From CAZVWQ01 sp964631275 (GTDB taxonomy: Bacteria; Patescibacteriota; JACMRA01), in the NCBI GenBank assembly GCA_964631275.1, contig CAZVWQ010000007.1, forward strand, positions 1-50,347: a stretch of 50,347 nucleotides of DNA, in the 5' to 3' direction. Both the position numbers and the translations under genes were made by a program. This document shows positions 8,563-17,645 of the stretch, piece by piece. The notes under the pieces are model-generated. The model made no database searches. It saw only the letters and a list, made by a program, of their open reading frames with translations, and was not told where the DNA came from. Numbering within the stretch: the first letter of the stretch is position 1; the number at the start of each line of letters is the position of its first letter.

Positions 8563-9094
8563 GGTAGATTTATATAGTCAATCGATATACGACTTAGACA
8601 CTAACATATTCTAAATCCCCTTTAAACATTCTTAAATAGCTAATAAGTTGTCAAAGTTTAGTATGGAATTGTTTGTTTATACATAGTTTATATCAGTTTT
8701 GTCTCAAAATCTCTCAAAATTTTTATTTTTTGATTTTATAAAATAAAAGTGATTATTTTGTATAAATTTATTATATGCAATTTGTTTACTATTAGCCTAA
8801 ACTTAGCTCTTCGTAAGGAAATAAATCTTTTGTTTAAGGTAAGTTCTTAAGGGTTAATTACCGTAACGATTACTCTAAAAGGTATAAAAACTTATAAAAA
8901 AGTTTTAAAATTAAATTAACTCTGATCTATTGTCAATCTATTGTCAAATTTAATTACAGAATAGCCCTATTATACCAGTTACACTTGCAACTTTCATAAT
9001 TATCTCTAGCAACACCGCAACACCAAGCAAGTAAATTCTTTAGAAGTTAATTTTACCTAAAAGTTTACGCAAGTTGACATGGGAATGGGTGTAA
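8563..9094. repeat. Repeat-filled gap with inverted family D and family B copies
   Basis: A family B motif on the minus strand lies at about 8641-8671 (TTGTCAAAGTTTAGTATGGAA). A full inverted family D copy occupies 8774-8886, mirroring the direct copy at 7372-7483, so the two flank the membrane-protein gene. No ORF is supported between 8270 and 9094. Confidence 0.6.
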
Positions 9095-9502
9095 CTACTG
9101 CTCTCCACCTGCAGCTTGGAGCATAGACATTAAGTCTCCAATTGATCCACTTTCTTGCATTTTTTTGACAATTTCACTTTGAACTTTGCTCATCGCATCA
9201 TCTACAGCTTCAATAATAGGCCCTGATAAAAACTTTTGGCCTTTAAGGATCATATCCTGAGCTTGAGTTTCGTCGCTAGTCTGTATTCCAAAAAAGTTAT
9301 CTTGAGTAAATTTAACTAGACTTGGGTCGATATAAATATCTAGAATTTTTTGTTCACCGTTAACTCTAACTTTTACTTTCTGATTTTTACTAACTCCGTC
9401 GACTATAATTTCTTTTAGTAATTTTTGTAACTTAGCTTGTTGTTGTCTAAGATTATTGGCTTTAGAAGCCACTTTTCCAAAATTTTGCACTCCTTTAAGC
9501 AT
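9095..9502 (-). CDS. ybaB: YbaB/EbfC-family nucleoid-associated protein
   Basis: 135 residues, slightly longer than the ~105-110 usual. The family pattern is clear: an N-terminal helix rich in Gln/Lys (KANNLRQQQAKLQKLLKE), a short beta-sheet with VKVRVNGEQKILDIYIDPSL, and a C-terminal helix (EAVDDAMSKVQSEIVKKM). Members are dimeric DNA-binding proteins, often encoded near dnaX and recR; neither is here. A TTGACA-17-TTTAAT promoter lies at 9558-9530, giving a short leader without a Shine-Dalgarno. The ~20-residue insertion after IDPSLVKF is unusual. Confidence 0.85.
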   Translation of the reverse strand: MLKGVQNFGKVASKANNLRQQQAKLQKLLKEIIVDGVSKNQKVKVRVNGEQKILDIYIDPSLVKFTQDNFFGIQTSDETQAQDMILKGQKFLSGPIIEAVDDAMSKVQSEIVKKMQESGSIGDLMSMLQAAGGEQ

Positions 9503-9879
9503 ATTTTTTTGAGTTTTAAGGTTTTTTTTATTAAAATTTAAATTTAAATAGCTGTCAAATTTTTACAAATCTGAATTAGTCTATTAAAATTATTTTTCTA
9601 GTAAATTAAGATTCTCATGCCTTTTTTGCTAATATTTATTCAGCCTCGTAAAGAATTCCTTCAGATAAAGAAATTTGCTATAAGGATTTTACACTAAACT
9701 TTGACAATTTACCAGCTATAAACTTTTTTAAAAAAATTCTATAAAAGAGTTAGAATATCTAAATTCTGTGTAAAGCTTAGTCTTTAGTTTTCTTATAAAA
9801 AAAAGATGACTTAGGGTGTAAATAAGCAATTAGATAAAGTCTTTATTTAAAAAACACTTGTATAATATTAAGTTCAAAA
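9503..9879. other. Intergenic region with ybaB promoter and a family B motif
   Basis: The minus-strand promoter of ybaB is at 9530-9558 (TGTCAA on the plus strand). A family B motif lies at about 9676-9720 (GCTATAAGGATTTTACACTA, then AACTTTGACAA). TATAAT at 9861-9866, 13 bases before the GTG at 9880, is the probable -10 of the next gene. Nothing else is seen. Confidence 0.5.
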
Positions 9880-10860
9880 GTGATTGAAAAATCAAAAAAA
9901 ATAAGACTTCATAAACTAGTTACAAATTTAGTTAAAATAAAAAATCTAGAATATACCCAAGCAGAAATCCAAAGAAATATTGAGAATTATGGAGTTTTGG
10001 TTAATCAGCAGATGGTTTTTAATCGGCTTGAGTGGGTTTTTGATAATCAAATAATCAAGTTAACTTCTTGGCCAGTACGTCAAAATGGAGATTTTGACTC
10101 GGTTAGAATTATCTTGGATCAAGAAGGATTAATGATTATTTATAAACCTAAAAACCTAGTTGTTCAGCCAGGAGCAGGACATAAAAATAATAATTTAACT
10201 ATCTGGCTTAAAGAAAATTTTGAAGAACAAAAACTAATAAATTCTAAGACTGCTGGTTTGGTTCATAGACTAGATAAAAATACCCAAGGATTGATATTGG
10301 TAGCTAAGAATCAAGAAAATTTTGATTTTTTACAAACTCAATTTAAACAAAGAAAAGTAACAAAAAAATATTTAACAATTCTAAATGGAGTCTTAGAAAA
10401 CAACTTTGAGATTAAGGGCTGGCAAGCTAGGGATAACAAATTAATTGTTAGACAAAAGTTTTTTTTTAGTGAATCTGAAGCCAAGAATTATGATTCAAAA
10501 TTTCGTTTTTCGCAATCGATATTTAGACCAAAATTTATTTGTAGAGAACTTAATCTGACTTTAGCTGAAGTAACAATATTAACTGGTCGAATGCACCAAA
10601 TTAGACTACACTCCGAAGCTCTTGGTTTTCCAGTTCAGTTTGATCAGATATATAACCAACCAGTCAATAAAAAAAATAATCTAAAAGTTAATTATAGCCT
10701 AGCTTACTTTAAAGAACTAAAAAAAATAGAATTTGAAATTTTAAGAAAGAAAATTTTTCAGGACTTAGAGTATTCATTAATGTCGAATTATTTGAAATTT
10801 AGAAATTTAGCTGGTCAGATGATAGAAGTTGAGTATAAAAGTTTAAAAAACTATCTTTAA
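9880..10860 (+). CDS. RluA-family pseudouridine synthase
   Basis: 326 residues. An S4-like RNA-binding segment occupies about residues 1-80. The RluA catalytic domain holds GLVHRLDKNTQGLI, with catalytic aspartate D132, and later LTGRMHQIRLHSEALGFPV. It converts specific uridines of rRNA or tRNA to pseudouridine. The start is GTG, preceded by TATAAT at 9861-9866, so the mRNA leader is only a few bases and has no Shine-Dalgarno. It is slightly divergent from RluD/RluC, and the target site is not predictable. Confidence 0.88.
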   Translation: MIEKSKKIRLHKLVTNLVKIKNLEYTQAEIQRNIENYGVLVNQQMVFNRLEWVFDNQIIKLTSWPVRQNGDFDSVRIILDQEGLMIIYKPKNLVVQPGAGHKNNNLTIWLKENFEEQKLINSKTAGLVHRLDKNTQGLILVAKNQENFDFLQTQFKQRKVTKKYLTILNGVLENNFEIKGWQARDNKLIVRQKFFFSESEAKNYDSKFRFSQSIFRPKFICRELNLTLAEVTILTGRMHQIRLHSEALGFPVQFDQIYNQPVNKKNNLKVNYSLAYFKELKKIEFEILRKKIFQDLEYSLMSNYLKFRNLAGQMIEVEYKSLKNYL

Positions 10861-10914
10861 TACTTAATTTTGAAAGCTTTTTAGGATATAAATATAAAAA
10901 TCGATTTGATTATA

Positions 10915-12141
10915 TTATCCACTACTCTTTAATATACTCAAAAAAGCACTTTGAGGAATTTCTACGTTACCTACCATTTTCATTCGTTTTTTTCCTTTTT
11001 TTTGCTTTTCTAGTAATTTTTTACGCCTAGTCATATCTCCACCATAAAGTTTTGCCGTGACATCTTTTCTAAAAGCTTTGATCGTTTCTCTAGCTACAAT
11101 TCTACTACCAATTGCGGCTTGAACTGCAATTTCGAATTGTTGCCTAGGGATTAACTCTTTAAGTTTTTCACAGATTGTCCTAGCTTTATCTTCTGCTTGA
11201 CTCTTATGGGTGATAATTGACATAGCATCGACTACCTTTCCATTTACTAAAAAATCTACTTTGACTAGACTATCTGGCCGAAATCCATCCAAATCATAAG
11301 AAAGGCTAGCGTAACCTTTTGTGGCTGACTTTAGAGTGTCATAAAAATCAACAACCATCTCAGCCAAAGGAATTTCGGCAGTAATTTGCATTTGGCCTTC
11401 TGATAAAAGATTAATACTATGATATGATCCACGCTTAGTAGTTACTATTTCAATAATTTTACCTACATATTCTTGTGGGGTTATAATTTCTAATTTAACC
11501 CATGGCTCTTTTATCTGCTCTATAGAGCTTGGGTCAGGCAACTCACTGGGGTTTTTGATAGATACTTCTTTACCACCAACTTGAATTACTCGATATTCTA
11601 CCGAAGGAGTGGTTAAGACCAAATCTAGATCAAATTCTCTACTTAGCCTTTCTTGAATAATGTCCATATGCAAAAGACCTAAAAATCCACAGCGAAAACC
11701 AAAACCCAAAGCTGGAATATTCTCGGCTTCATAAATTAAAGAAGCGTCATTAAGAGTAAGTTTAGCCATGGAATCACGAAGTTTAGGATAATCATCAGCA
11801 TCAGTAGGAAAAATACTAGAAAAAACCTTTGGCTTGACTTCTTTATATCCAGGAAGCTGTAAATCTCTGTCAAATTTATCACTGATTGTATCACCAACTT
11901 TGACTTTATCTAAATCTTTAAGACCAGTTACGATGTAACCAACTTCACCATCAACTAACTTTTGGCTAGATTCAAAACCAAGAGGCTTAAAATAACCGAC
12001 TTCTTGGCAAGTAGACTTTGTTTCGGTAGCTAAAAAATGCACTTCCTGACCAGCCTTAACTTGACCACTAAATAATCGTACATAGGCCACTACGCCACGA
12101 TGTTTATCATAAAAAGAATCAAAAATCAAAGCTTGAAGCAT
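10915..12141 (-). CDS. lepA: Elongation factor 4 lacking its GTPase domain
   Basis: 408 residues against about 600 for normal LepA/EF4. It starts exactly at domain II (MLQALIFDSFYDKHRGVVAYV matches the segment just after the G domain) and continues through domains III, V (GFRCGFLGLLHMDIIQERL, GSYHSINLLSEGQMQI) and the LepA-specific C-terminal domain (YGGDMTRRKKLLEKQKKGKK). All of domain I, with the P-loop and G2-G5 motifs, is absent, so it cannot hydrolyse GTP. The 890 bases upstream contain only repeats and no trace of the lost half. The remaining sequence is well conserved and free of stops, which argues for recent loss or a split gene. Confidence 0.88.
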   Translation of the reverse strand: MLQALIFDSFYDKHRGVVAYVRLFSGQVKAGQEVHFLATETKSTCQEVGYFKPLGFESSQKLVDGEVGYIVTGLKDLDKVKVGDTISDKFDRDLQLPGYKEVKPKVFSSIFPTDADDYPKLRDSMAKLTLNDASLIYEAENIPALGFGFRCGFLGLLHMDIIQERLSREFDLDLVLTTPSVEYRVIQVGGKEVSIKNPSELPDPSSIEQIKEPWVKLEIITPQEYVGKIIEIVTTKRGSYHSINLLSEGQMQITAEIPLAEMVVDFYDTLKSATKGYASLSYDLDGFRPDSLVKVDFLVNGKVVDAMSIITHKSQAEDKARTICEKLKELIPRQQFEIAVQAAIGSRIVARETIKAFRKDVTAKLYGGDMTRRKKLLEKQKKGKKRMKMVGNVEIPQSAFLSILKSSG

Positions 12142-13031
12142 AATAAAATTTAGCTTAAAAAATTAAATCAAAGATGTAAAATACCTCAAAACAAATTTTA
12201 AAATTATTATTTTTACGGCTGTTAGACTAATTACTTACCTCAAAACTTTCGTAAAAAATCAATTTTGCTATTACACTCAAATCTATACAAACTAAGACTT
12301 TTTGAATTTTCGAATGTTTCTTTTTGGTGTTTATTTAAGCTTAACAAAAAACAAAAATCTAGATTCTAAAAAAATTGAAATTTGCTTTGCGATAAGTAAT
12401 AAACTTAAACTTAAAGTAACTAAGGCGTTACTATATATGTATTTTAAAGATCAATATTTAAGTTCAAAATAACTAGTTTTTTCTTCAAATAGACAAAAAT
12501 TCATTTTTAGTTAAATTGGCAGTTTTTTTTATAAATAAAAAGGTAAATTGATTATCTCTCAAAACCTATTTTTACTGTTGATTAATATCCATTTTATAGG
12601 CTTAAAGTTTTGTAAATTTGAGTTATGGGACAAGACTATTGACTTTTTCCTCTAAATTACAGGGCAAGACTATTTTTGAATCTTATACCATAACAATTAG
12701 CCCAAAGGGTATAAAATCTAAAAATCTTTGTTATAAAAAATAAGTAATATAGATAGGTTCTATAAATATACTAAACTGTTAATTATTCAGTGAGTTTTTT
12801 TGACTGTGTTTTTTCTATTTAATCAAAACTAAAACTTTCAGTTAAATCATAATTTAGTTAGCATTTGAGTATACAAGCTTAGCTTAGTTCTATATTAAAA
12901 ACGTATATTCTTAATCTAAGACTAAAAATTAGTGAAAGCTTAAGCTACATCTTAAATACTTTCGTATTCTAAATACTTTTAAAACAGAAACAGTAATAAG
13001 TTGTTAAAGTTTAGCCTGATTGATATGTTTT
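12142..13031. other. Long gene-free region made of repeats
   Basis: A family C copy lies at 12273-12350 (TTTTTGAATTTTCGAATGTT). An inverted, diverged copy of the 8398-8457 block spans about 12,545-12,640. A partial family D end is at 12,690-12,720 (ACAATTAGCCCAAAGGGTAT), a family A right end (GATAGGTTCTATA) at 12,752-12,764, and a family B motif at about 12,988-13,024. No remnant of the missing lepA N-terminal half was found on either strand. Confidence 0.6.
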
Positions 13032-13829
13032 TTAAGTAGTTAAAGCTCCAACACTAGCTGGTTCTACTAAATCTCGGTATTTAGCCAAAACTCCACGTTT
13101 ATATTTTGGTTTTGGTTTTTGCCAGTTTTTTTTACGATTTTGGATTTCTTCGTTACTAAGGTCAAGGTTAATTGTTTGAGCTATTCTATCAATTATTATC
13201 TTGTCGCCATCTTTAACGATAGCTATAGTTCCACCGTCATCGGCCTCAGGACAGACATGCCCAATCATAATTCCATGGCTACCTCCACTAAACCTACCAT
13301 CGGTAATTAGAGCCACTTCTTTACCAAGTCCAGCTCCAATAAGAGCTGCTGATGGAGAGAGCATTTCTCTCATACCAGGTCCTCCTTTTGGTCCTTCATA
13401 GCGAATGATTAGAGCATCTCCTGCCTGAATTTTACCATGCAAGATAGCTTCAGTGGCCTCGTCTTCAGAATCAAAGACTTTTGCACTTCCTTCAAAACTA
13501 CCCTTAGCTAAATATTTACCACTTAATTTAGCTACACAACCATTTGGTGATAGGTTTCCTTTGAGGATTATAATATGTCTTCCAGGCTCAGAAAAAGCCT
13601 TGTCAGTAGTTGTTATTACAGGCTGTAAATTAATATCAGACTTGGCTTCAGCTAGGATTTCTTTTTTTAAATCTTCAGAAAAATCTACAGAAATAAAAAG
13701 TTCTAAAATTTTATTTTCGGCTTCCTCTATGGTTAGTTGACCAGTGTTTTTTTGACTGATTATGTCTTTAACTTGAGAGCTTAACTCTGGATTGTCATTT
13801 AAATACTTATCTAAATAGGCTTGATTCAT
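13032..13829 (-). CDS. ilvD: Dihydroxyacid dehydratase, C-terminal half only
   Basis: 265 residues against ~560-615. From about residue 85 it matches the swivel/C-terminal part of IlvD: GRHIIILKGNLSPNGCVAKL, IRYEGPKGGPGMREML, ALITDGRFSGGSHGIMIGHV, then the C-terminal PASVGAL. The N-terminal half with the Fe-S cysteines is absent. Residues 1-75 are a helical segment that I cannot match to IlvD. Despite this the ORF has a near-consensus promoter, TTGACA-17-TATATT, ending eight bases before its ATG, so it looks like a real transcription unit. It is divergent from leuC and may be a decayed gene, a split gene or a repurposed fragment. Confidence 0.82.
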   Translation of the reverse strand: MNQAYLDKYLNDNPELSSQVKDIISQKNTGQLTIEEAENKILELFISVDFSEDLKKEILAEAKSDINLQPVITTTDKAFSEPGRHIIILKGNLSPNGCVAKLSGKYLAKGSFEGSAKVFDSEDEATEAILHGKIQAGDALIIRYEGPKGGPGMREMLSPSAALIGAGLGKEVALITDGRFSGGSHGIMIGHVCPEADDGGTIAIVKDGDKIIIDRIAQTINLDLSNEEIQNRKKNWQKPKPKYKRGVLAKYRDLVEPASVGALTT

Positions 13830-14180
13830 ATAACTATAATATAAAAAAACCTTAGGTAAATGTCAAAGAAAGGGTTATTTGGCTATAGCTATTTTGCACA
13901 CATAGACATCTTTAATCCTTCTAAAGTTTTTTTAAAGTAGGTTTGTAGCTTATAAGCTATTTAAATAGCTAGGGTGCTATAACCCCATAAGGTAAGATTA
14001 GCAATAAAAATATTATAGATTTTAAGAAAAGTTATAGACCATAATGAAAAAACTAGTGCTTAAAGAGTAAAAATTTTTACAAAAATTAATTTTTAATTTA
14101 GTAAGTATAGCTGATTTAACTAAACTAAAAACAAAGGTTTTGCATAACGATTTGTTTTTAAATAAAATATTAAATAAAAT
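13830..14180. promoter_or_regulatory. Divergent ilvD/leuC control region
   Basis: Minus-strand promoter for the ilvD piece: TTGACA (13866-13861), 17-base spacer, TATATT (13843-13838), then 8 bases to ATG 13829. Plus-strand promoter for leuC: TTGCAT (14140-14145), 17-base spacer, TAAAAT (14163-14168), then 12 bases to ATG 14181. Between them is a perfect 16-base palindrome AGCTATTTAAATAGCT (13955-13970), with GGGT-GCTATA-ACCC just beyond (13972-13985), a plausible operator. Confidence 0.5.
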
Positions 14181-16376
14181 ATGCCACGTAACATTATTGA
14201 TAAAATTTGGGATACTCATGTAGTCAAGCAAAATCAAGGTCATCCAGCAGTCTTTGGAATCGACTTGCAATTGATCCACGAAGTTACTTCACCTCAAGGA
14301 TTTCAGAAGCTTCGTGATCTAGATCTAAAAGTAAAATTTCCTTACAAACATGTGGCTACCTTGGATCACTCCATTCCAACTCGCCAGGACAGGGAAAACA
14401 TTCACGACCTAATAGCCAAAAAACAAGTTGAAACTTTACGTCAGAATGTTAAAGACTTTGGTATTCAGATGTTTGACTATAATTCAGGACATCAAGGGAT
14501 TGTGCATGTAATTGGTCCAGAGCTTGGTCTTACTCAGCCTGGGATGACAATTGTTTGTGGAGATTCTCACACCTCCACCCACGGAGCTTTTGGGGCTTTA
14601 GCTTTTGGAGTCGGTTCTACCGAGGTTGGCTTGGTGATGGCTACTGGTTGTATTTTACAAAAAAAACCTAAGACTTTTAAAATTGAGTTTAAGGGTTCGT
14701 TTCCAGCTGGAGTTTATTCTAAAGATGCCATTTTGTATCTGATTTCAAAGATTGGAGTTGGTGGTAGTAATGGTTATGTAATGGAGTTTTGTGGACAGGC
14801 AGTAGAAGAAATGAGCATGCAGGCTAGGATGAGTATGTGTAATATGAGTATTGAAGGAGGGGCTAGAGCAGGTCTTGTTCAGCCAGATTTAAAAACTGTG
14901 GAATGGGTGCTGGGGCTAGAAGAGGGTGAACTTAGTGAGAATGAAAAATTTAAAGTTCAAAGTTCAAAGTCGGCTCAAGATTCTAGCGAGTATAAATTTG
15001 ACCCAAATTTCTGTTTAGAATTTGAGAATTATAAAATGGTGCCAGTCAGTTTGGATTATGCGGAGGATATTTTTGAGAATTTTACTGACGAGATTACTAA
15101 TTTTATGACCCCAAAGTCACCTGAAAAAATTCAAGATACTATTGATTTTATAGAAGAAGCAGTAAAGGAAAATCAAGAAAATACGGATTTATACTTAGCT
15201 ATTATAGATAAACATACTGATAGTTTTGTTGGCTGTAGTGGTCTACATAAAACAGATACAAAAACTCCAGAATTTGGAATTTGGATCAAAAAAGAATATC
15301 ATGGCAAAAAAATTGGCAGAAAAGCGATTACAGCTTTAAAAAACTGGGCAGAGCAAAATTTTGATTATGATTATTTCCTTTATCCTGTTGATAAAAATAA
15401 TATTCCAAGTAGAAAAATCCCTGAATCTTTAGGTGGAATAATGACCCGTGAGTATCAAGAAACCAACCAAAGCGGTAAAGTTTTAAATTTGATTGAGTTT
15501 AGGATTCCTAATAGTTTAAAAGAAAATAAAAATTTATTAGAAAATATTACAGAATTAACCCCAGAGCAAAAGCTAGAATTAAAAAGACTCTACGAAAAAG
15601 CTTACGCTAGAAGCAGTCTCAGAAAATACAGCCCAGAATTTAAAGATTGGGAAAAAGCCATAATCTACTGGTTAAGCTTTAGAAGTGATCAGGGTTCTAA
15701 ATACGACAAAGAAATTGTGATTGATGCTAGCAAACTTAAACCGATGATAACTTGGGGAACTAATCCAGCTCAGGGAATGTTTATTGATGAGGCGATACCA
15801 AAAATGGAAGTTTTAAACGAAAATGAACAGTTTGAACAACAAAAAGCCCTAAAATATACTAAATTAAACCCAGGTCAAAAATTACTTGGACAAGAAATTG
15901 ACTGGGTCTTTTTAGGTAGTTGTACTAATTCTAGAATGGAGGATTTAAGAATTGCAGCTGAGATTTTTTATCCTGACTATAAGCTAATTTTTGAGCATTT
16001 TGAAAATCAAGCAAACTGGCAAAAAAAATTTAATCCAAATAAAGTCAAAAAAATAGCTGATAATATTACCATGTATATAGTTCCAGGCTCAGAAGCAGTC
16101 AAAGCTCAAGCCGAAGCCGAAGGTTTGGATAAAATCTTTAAAGCCGCAGGAGCCGATTGGAGGATGCCTGGTTGCTCCATGTGTCTTGGAATGAATGATG
16201 ACAAAGTGCCCACTGGTAAAAGATGTCTTTCAACCTCTAACCGAAACTTTATGCACAGGCAAGGCCCTGGTTCGATTACTCATCTATGCTCTCCAGCTAC
16301 AGCTACAGCCTCAGCAATTGCCGGGAAAATAGTAGATGCTAGTAAACTTCATATTGGCGAAGTCAGACTGAGTTAG
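14181..16376 (+). CDS. leuC: 3-isopropylmalate dehydratase large subunit with inserted GNAT acetyltransferase domain
   Basis: 731 residues against ~470 for LeuC. Residues 1-245 (CGDSHTSTHGAFGALAFGVG, MSIEGGARAGLVQPD) and ~479-731 (EFKDWEKAIIYWLSFRSDQG, ITWGTNP, FLGSCTNSRMEDLR with C581, MPGCSMCLGMN with C665/C668, STSNRNFMHRQG) are LeuC, with all three [4Fe-4S] cysteines kept. Between them ~230 residues are foreign: a linker, then a RimJ/RimL-type GNAT fold at ~280-445 (EFGIWIKKEYHGKKIGRKAI, an acetyl-CoA motif A) and a helical tail. The insertion sits in the loop after WVLG and the frame is open throughout. A tandem AAAGTTC repeat (14952-14970) marks the left junction. LeuC isomerises isopropylmalate in leucine synthesis together with LeuD, which is not seen here. 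Confidence 0.9.
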   Translation: MPRNIIDKIWDTHVVKQNQGHPAVFGIDLQLIHEVTSPQGFQKLRDLDLKVKFPYKHVATLDHSIPTRQDRENIHDLIAKKQVETLRQNVKDFGIQMFDYNSGHQGIVHVIGPELGLTQPGMTIVCGDSHTSTHGAFGALAFGVGSTEVGLVMATGCILQKKPKTFKIEFKGSFPAGVYSKDAILYLISKIGVGGSNGYVMEFCGQAVEEMSMQARMSMCNMSIEGGARAGLVQPDLKTVEWVLGLEEGELSENEKFKVQSSKSAQDSSEYKFDPNFCLEFENYKMVPVSLDYAEDIFENFTDEITNFMTPKSPEKIQDTIDFIEEAVKENQENTDLYLAIIDKHTDSFVGCSGLHKTDTKTPEFGIWIKKEYHGKKIGRKAITALKNWAEQNFDYDYFLYPVDKNNIPSRKIPESLGGIMTREYQETNQSGKVLNLIEFRIPNSLKENKNLLENITELTPEQKLELKRLYEKAYARSSLRKYSPEFKDWEKAIIYWLSFRSDQGSKYDKEIVIDASKLKPMITWGTNPAQGMFIDEAIPKMEVLNENEQFEQQKALKYTKLNPGQKLLGQEIDWVFLGSCTNSRMEDLRIAAEIFYPDYKLIFEHFENQANWQKKFNPNKVKKIADNITMYIVPGSEAVKAQAEAEGLDKIFKAAGADWRMPGCSMCLGMNDDKVPTGKRCLSTSNRNFMHRQGPGSITHLCSPATATASAIAGKIVDASKLHIGEVRLS

Positions 16377-16886
16377 GATTTGGATTAGATTATCAGGGTT
16401 TCAAACCTTTTTGTAAAATCTTCTAGGGTATTTTGACTTAGTCCTGCAAATGTTCCTTGAGTTAATTAGAAAAAAGAGGACATAAAATAGACAGTTTTTA
16501 TCTTTTGAATAATACTTAACTGGTATTAAACCCAAGTATTATGAGTTCAACCTACAAAAACTGCCTTAAATGTAGTTCAAATAAAATTGTAAAAATTGGT
16601 TTTCAAAGTGGTCGTAGAATATTTATACTCAGTGCTGGAACAAACTTGCTTCAAAGGGCCTTAGGGTTCTGGGCGATAAAAGATGGACAAGGGTTATAAA
16701 TTTCATACCTTCAAAACTTATTTAAATAAGGTTTTTGCTTACTAAGTTGTCTAAATCAAATCCGATTTTGCTATATTTAAGAAATACCATGTTCAGGTAT
16801 GTCAATTTCAGATTTAAAAAAAAGTAAATAAGTTCTGAAGCACTGTAACGCTTTTTTTCTCTTATGGAAATCAGCTATCTATAGAA
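16377..16886. other. Intergenic region with transposase start and family B repeat
   Basis: Apart from the small ORF at 16541-16699, the stretch 16739-16778 (TTGCTTACTAAGTTGTCTAA, then ATCAAATCCGATTTTGCTATA) is the same repeat as at 150-203 near the window start. Nothing else is recognised. Confidence 0.45.
16541..16699 (+). pseudogene. Zinc-ribbon transposase N-terminal fragment
   Basis: A 52-residue ORF starts MSSTYKNCLKCSSNKIVKIG and FQSGRR, the typical zinc-ribbon beginning of IS1/IS1595-type transposases (CxxC, then a turn ending GRR). The second cysteine pair expected next is missing and the remaining ~25 residues are unrelated. It looks like the broken 5' end of an insertion-sequence gene. 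Identification rests on a short motif only. Confidence 0.4.
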
Positions 16887-17645
16887 TTAATTTGCAATTA
16901 TTTCTTCAACTAATTTTTGTGCTGCATGCAAGTGAACTCCGTGATTAATTCTTTTTAATTTAATAAATTTACATTTGGGAATTTTTTTTAGAACTAAGTT
17001 GTGATCAGCATAAGGTGTGTATTTATCCTTTGTTCCCCAGATTAAGACAGTCTCAACTTTAATTTTTGGTAGTAAATATTGTAAATCCTGACGAATAATT
17101 TTTTGCATGATTTTTTTCATAATTCCTTGGCTTTGATTGTAATCTTGAGAACCTAATAACTTGTACCAAATTTTTTTTACTGGCTTACTTAAATTCTTTG
17201 CCACTGGTAGCTGGAAGATTTTTTTTATTATTTTAGTAAATTTTTTGATTATTTTTTGTTTAAAATTAGATGGTCGACGGACTATAGCCGGAGCCACTAA
17301 AAAAAGTTTTTGTAATTTTTCTGGATTTTGACTGGCAAATTCAGCAGCTATAGCCCCACCAAAAGAATGTCCAAGTAAATAAATTGGAGCTTTAATTTTG
17401 TTTTGTTCTAAAAATTCATTCAGCCATTTGGCATAATCTTTGACCTGCCAAACTTCGGTTGGTGCTTCACTCAAGCCAAATCCAGGCATATCAGGAGCCA
17501 GAACTCTAAAATCCGAACACCTAAAAAGATCAAGTATACCTTCCCAGCTACCACTGCCAACAGTATTCCACCCATGAAGAATTACTAGAGTTTTATTTTT
17601 TTTAGGATTGATCTCACGTAGATTAATTTTGGGTTTTTCAGACAT
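16887..17645 (-). CDS. Alpha/beta-fold hydrolase
   Basis: 252 residues. The oxyanion region LVILHGW is near 20-26, the nucleophile elbow LLGHSFGG has Ser94, the acid residue lies in IWGTKDKYTP (D207) and the catalytic histidine in RINHGVH (H235). The layout is that of MhpC/YcdJ-type esterases and C-C hydrolases. A basic, lysine-rich cap segment (~130-165) separates the two halves of the core. It is probably cytoplasmic and shows no signal peptide. The gene stands alone; the substrate cannot be inferred. Confidence 0.87.
   Translation of the reverse strand: MSEKPKINLREINPKKNKTLVILHGWNTVGSGSWEGILDLFRCSDFRVLAPDMPGFGLSEAPTEVWQVKDYAKWLNEFLEQNKIKAPIYLLGHSFGGAIAAEFASQNPEKLQKLFLVAPAIVRRPSNFKQKIIKKFTKIIKKIFQLPVAKNLSKPVKKIWYKLLGSQDYNQSQGIMKKIMQKIIRQDLQYLLPKIKVETVLIWGTKDKYTPYADHNLVLKKIPKCKFIKLKRINHGVHLHAAQKLVEEIIAN

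Noticed and set aside
13119..13740. Plus-strand ORFs of 63-95 codons opposite ilvD
   Set aside because: They lie antisense to a clearly homologous gene, with shadow-like composition and no start signals.
10915..13829. Split inteins or introns explaining partial lepA and ilvD
   Set aside because: No intein motifs (Cys/Ser start, His-Asn end) occur at the truncated ends, and no group I or II intron core was recognised in the gaps.
14022..14279. Minus-strand 85-codon ORF overlapping the leuC start
   Set aside because: It overlaps the leuC coding start and promoter; no homology and no initiation signal.
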